A DNA stretch of 37,662 bases from a gamma proteobacterium symbiont of Ctena orbiculata (GTDB lineage: Bacteria > Pseudomonadota > Gammaproteobacteria > Chromatiales > Chromatiaceae): contig QBVD01000007.1 of assembly GCA_003058525.1 (NCBI GenBank), forward strand, positions 1 through 37,662, in the 5' to 3' direction. Under the pieces are notes generated by a model, which ran no database searches, was not told where the DNA came from, and saw only the letters and a program-made list of their open reading frames with translations. Below are positions 35,115 to 37,662 of the stretch, piece after piece. The position numbers and the translations under genes are program-made. Within the stretch, counting starts at the first letter, position 1; the number at the start of each line of letters is the position of its first letter.

Positions 35115-36968
35115 ATGCCGCAATACCGTTCCCGTACGACCACCCATGGGCGCAATATGGCCGGTGCCAGAGCCTTGTGGCGGGCCACAGGCATGCAGGA
35201 TGGCGACTTCGATAAACCGATTATTGCGATCGCCAACTCGTTTACCCAGTTCGTTCCGGGCCACGTACACCTGAAGGATCTTGGGCAGCTGGTTGCAAGA
35301 GAGATTGAGGCGGCTGGTGGAGTGGCCAAAGAGTTCAATACCATTGCCGTGGACGATGGCATCGCGATGGGGCATGGCGGCATGCTCTATTCCCTGCCAT
35401 CAAGGGATATCATAGCCGACTCCGTGGAGTATATGGTCAACGCACATTGTGCCGATGCGCTGGTCTGCATATCCAATTGCGACAAGATTACCCCGGGCAT
35501 GCTGATGGCTGCACTGAGATTGAACATCCCGACCCTGTTTGTTTCCGGTGGTCCCATGGAAGCGGGCAAGGTCCGGTTGCATGGCAAGGAATACCACCTC
35601 GATCTTGTCGACGCCATGGTATCGGCTGCCAATCCGGATGAGAGCGACGAGGATGTAGAGAAGATCGAGCGATCCGCCTGTCCCACCTGTGGCTCATGCT
35701 CAGGCATGTTCACCGCGAACTCCATGAACTGCCTCACCGAGGCCTTAGGGCTGTCGTTGCCCGGTAACGGTTCGCTGCTGGCGACCCACGCCGACCGGAA
35801 ACAGCTCTTTTTGGAAGCGGGGCAGCGTGTCGTCGAGTTGGCTAAACGATGGTACGAACAGGAGGATGCCACGGCCCTGCCGCGCAATGTGGCGACCTTC
35901 AAGGCCTTTGAGAATGCCATGAGTCTGGATATCGCCATGGGTGGTTCCACCAATACCGTACTGCATCTGCTCGCCGCTGCTTATGAGGGTGAAGTCGATT
36001 TCACCATGGCCGATATCGACCGGTTGAGTCGTAAAGTGCCTAACCTTTGCAAGGTCGCCCCCGCCACGCAACAGTTTCATATGGAGGATGTGCATCGGGC
36101 CGGTGGAGTGATCGGCATCCTGGGAGAACTGGACCGTGCAGGTTTGGTTCATCGCGATGTGCCGACTGTCCATGCGGCCAGTATCGGTGAAGCGATCGAT
36201 CGCTGGGACATCGTTCGCAGCATGGAGGAGGAGGCGCGAAACCGCTATCTGGCGGCACCCGGTGGCGTGCCCACACAAGTAGCTTTCAGCCAGTCGTCCC
36301 GCTGGCCCGACCTGGATCTCGATAGAGAACAGGGCTGTATTCGGGATCTCGAACACGCCTACTCCCAAGACGGGGGATTGGCCGTCCTATATGGCAACCT
36401 GGCAAAACAGGGATGTATCGTCAAGACGGCCGGTGTGGATGAATCGAATCTGAAGTTTAGCGGGCCGGCACGTATCTTCGAGAGTCAGGAGAGTGCTGTA
36501 GAGGCGATTCTGAATGACAGCATCCAGGCGGGCGATGTGGTCATCATTCGCTATGAGGGTCCGAAAGGGGGACCGGGTATGCAGGAGATGCTCTACCCGA
36601 CCAGTTATCTCAAGTCAAAGGGATTGGGCAAGGCCTGTGCGTTGATTACGGATGGTCGTTTTTCCGGCGGTACATCCGGGTTGTCCATCGGACACTGTTC
36701 ACCCGAGGCGGCGGAAGGTGGAAATATCGGTTTGGTGGAGGAGGGCGATATCATCGAAATCGATATCCCGGGGCGCAGCATACAGGTAGCGTTGGGCGAT
36801 GATGTGCTGCAGCAAAGGCGTGAGACCATGATCGCAAGGGGTAACCAGGCCTGGCAACCGGCCGGCAGAGAGCGGACAGTATCTCAAGCCTTGAAGGCAT
36901 ATGCCGCATTGACAACTTCGGCTGCCCGCGGCGCTGTTCGGGATCTTACTCAACTCGATAAGGTGTGA
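35115..36968 (+). CDS. ilvD: Dihydroxy-acid dehydratase
   Basis: A 617-residue iron-sulfur dehydratase (616 in E. coli) that makes 2-keto acids from dihydroxy acids in valine, isoleucine and pantothenate synthesis. Cluster-region cysteines are visible in [15 protein letters not shown] (Cys118, Cys122) and [19 protein letters not shown] (from Cys189). The C-terminal [17 protein letters not shown] and [12 protein letters not shown] signatures are present. The start [19 protein letters not shown] matches the family. No other ilv gene is adjacent. Its stop overlaps the lipoprotein start. Confidence 0.97.
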   Translation: MPQYRSRTTTHGRNMAGARALWRATGMQDGDFDKPIIAIANSFTQFVPGHVHLKDLGQLVAREIEAAGGVAKEFNTIAVDDGIAMGHGGMLYSLPSRDIIADSVEYMVNAHCADALVCISNCDKITPGMLMAALRLNIPTLFVSGGPMEAGKVRLHGKEYHLDLVDAMVSAANPDESDEDVEKIERSACPTCGSCSGMFTANSMNCLTEALGLSLPGNGSLLATHADRKQLFLEAGQRVVELAKRWYEQEDATALPRNVATFKAFENAMSLDIAMGGSTNTVLHLLAAAYEGEVDFTMADIDRLSRKVPNLCKVAPATQQFHMEDVHRAGGVIGILGELDRAGLVHRDVPTVHAASIGEAIDRWDIVRSMEEEARNRYLAAPGGVPTQVAFSQSSRWPDLDLDREQGCIRDLEHAYSQDGGLAVLYGNLAKQGCIVKTAGVDESNLKFSGPARIFESQESAVEAILNDSIQAGDVVIIRYEGPKGGPGMQEMLYPTSYLKSKGLGKACALITDGRFSGGTSGLSIGHCSPEAAEGGNIGLVEEGDIIEIDIPGRSIQVALGDDVLQQRRETMIARGNQAWQPAGRERTVSQALKAYAALTTSAARGAVRDLTQLDKV

Positions 36969-37381
36969 TGCGGCCACACTTTGTTTTGTTATTTATCATT
37001 GCGGGTTGTAGTGGAGGTGATCCGACAGCCACCAATCCAGTATTGATTTTCGAGGACGCGTTTGAGAACGCGCTCGATGAAGTGGATATCCTGGCCGAAG
37101 GGGGTACCATGGTGCGCGGTTTCGATGCCTGGTTGAAACTGTCTCCCAAGTTGACGACCCTGCATCCTCGCAATGAGGCTGAATATGCCTATCGCGATTG
37201 CGAAGAAATGGTGGACTGGTTCCATACCGTTAGCGGTGACGATAACCTTCAGCGGCCGTATAGCGGACTGGTCTGCCAGGTTTCCAAGGAGACCAGATTC
37301 AAGTTTGACAATGGTCGCTGGCTATTAACAGACCGAAGCCGAGGTTTATCCTATTATCGGATCTGGAAATATAATAACTGA
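36968..37381 (+). CDS. Predicted small lipoprotein of unknown function
   Basis: A 137-residue protein with a lipoprotein signal: [14 protein letters not shown], with a lipobox ending at Cys14 followed by SGGDP (Gly at +2, so outer-membrane sorting is likely). The mature part is mixed alpha/beta with no family that I recognise; it contains three further cysteines (EAEYAYRDCEEMV, GLVCQVSKE region). The ATG overlaps the ilvD stop (TGATG), so translation is probably coupled; a GTG one codon earlier is also possible. It lacks a clear link to branched-chain amino acid synthesis. Confidence 0.7.
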   Translation: MRPHFVLLFIIAGCSGGDPTATNPVLIFEDAFENALDEVDILAEGGTMVRGFDAWLKLSPKLTTLHPRNEAEYAYRDCEEMVDWFHTVSGDDNLQRPYSGLVCQVSKETRFKFDNGRWLLTDRSRGLSYYRIWKYNN

Positions 37382-37433
37382 ATAACTATAACGTTTAATT
37401 ATATAGCCATGACCACTGCTGTCCCGTTAACTT

Positions 37434-37662
37434 TCACAACAAAACCATCTGGTTGAAATCATCTTGAGGATCATGGACAGGGTCTCCTCGAAGCAACGCC
37501 ATTAGGTCGCGCTTTTCAAATAGATTGAGTTGTAATAACCGTAAAATATGTTGCATGCTTTTCTTCGGCTTTGATTGAAACTTGAGAAAAGCTAACAGCA
37601 GATAAACACACAAAGCAATCCATATCTGCGTCATTACCGCATTTTTACTGGTACCGACAAAG
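37434..37662 (-). mobile_element. IS4-family transposase, C-terminal end (runs off the window)
   Basis: The minus strand reads FVGTSKNAVMTQIWIALCVY from the window edge, then LLLAFLKFQ and LLQLNLFEKRDLMALLRGD, ending at TGA 37434-37436. This is the C-terminal end of an IS4-family DDE transposase, including the conserved FVGTSKNAV strand-helix that follows the last catalytic region. The N-terminus lies beyond the window. The sequence just past the stop (minus strand TTAACGGGACAGCAGTGG, about 37412-37430) could be part of the terminal inverted repeat, which would put the element boundary near 37400-37412; the other end is not available to confirm it. Confidence 0.8.

Overview
This window is chromosomal DNA of a gammaproteobacterium. 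Ribosomal gene order and lengths match the gammaproteobacterial str-S10-spc-alpha arrangement, rpmJ follows secY, and the flanking families (AmpD/AmpE, HugZ-like, DUF1631, GlsB/YeaQ, a DsrC/TusE-type protein) fit the class. The DsrC-like gene and overall gene flavour hint at a sulfur-oxidising lineage (Chromatiales or a Thiodiazotropha/Sedimenticola-like relative); that placement is inference. No tRNA, rRNA, CRISPR array or prophage was seen.

Region 1 (1-13.97 kb, all +): the 3' end of tuf followed without a leader by the S10, spc and alpha ribosomal operons, 29 genes in all from tuf to rplQ including secY and rpoA, ending at a clear bidirectional terminator. Two good sigma-70 promoters with exact 17-bp spacers lie inside the cluster, before rpsH and before rpsM. 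Both have the same GC-rich discriminator, and the first is followed at once by a terminator-like hairpin.

Region 2 (14.0-20.3 kb): a small b-type cytochrome (-), a SpoU/TrmH methyltransferase (+), a 27-codon membrane micro-ORF (-), then a long minus-strand cluster. In transcription order the cluster is two tandem DUF1538 membrane proteins, a PII-like protein and a CBS-pair protein, then ampD, ampE and a histidine phosphatase. The first five genes have overlapping or nearly touching ends. The DUF1538/PII-like/CBS set looks like an uncharacterised nucleotide-sensing membrane system.

Region 3 (20.7-29.9 kb): a 779-aa DUF1631 protein, an FKBP-type prolyl isomerase overlapping nadC, a 78-aa FlgC-like mini-protein, an EgtB/FGE-like protein that has lost its predicted iron ligands, a single-cysteine DsrC/TusE-like protein, a HugZ-like split-barrel protein, an MTH1187-type thiamine-binding protein, a GlsB-like membrane protein, an MscS channel and an OmpA-family protein with three calcium-type repeats.

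Region 4 (30.1-35.0 kb): a signalling module made of an OmpR-type response regulator, a LysM-FecR periplasmic protein whose gene is split by a frameshift in a run of seven G, and a CHASE2-PAS histidine kinase.

Region 5 (35.1-37.66 kb): ilvD, a small lipoprotein overlapping its stop codon, and the C-terminal end of an IS4-family transposase that runs off the window.
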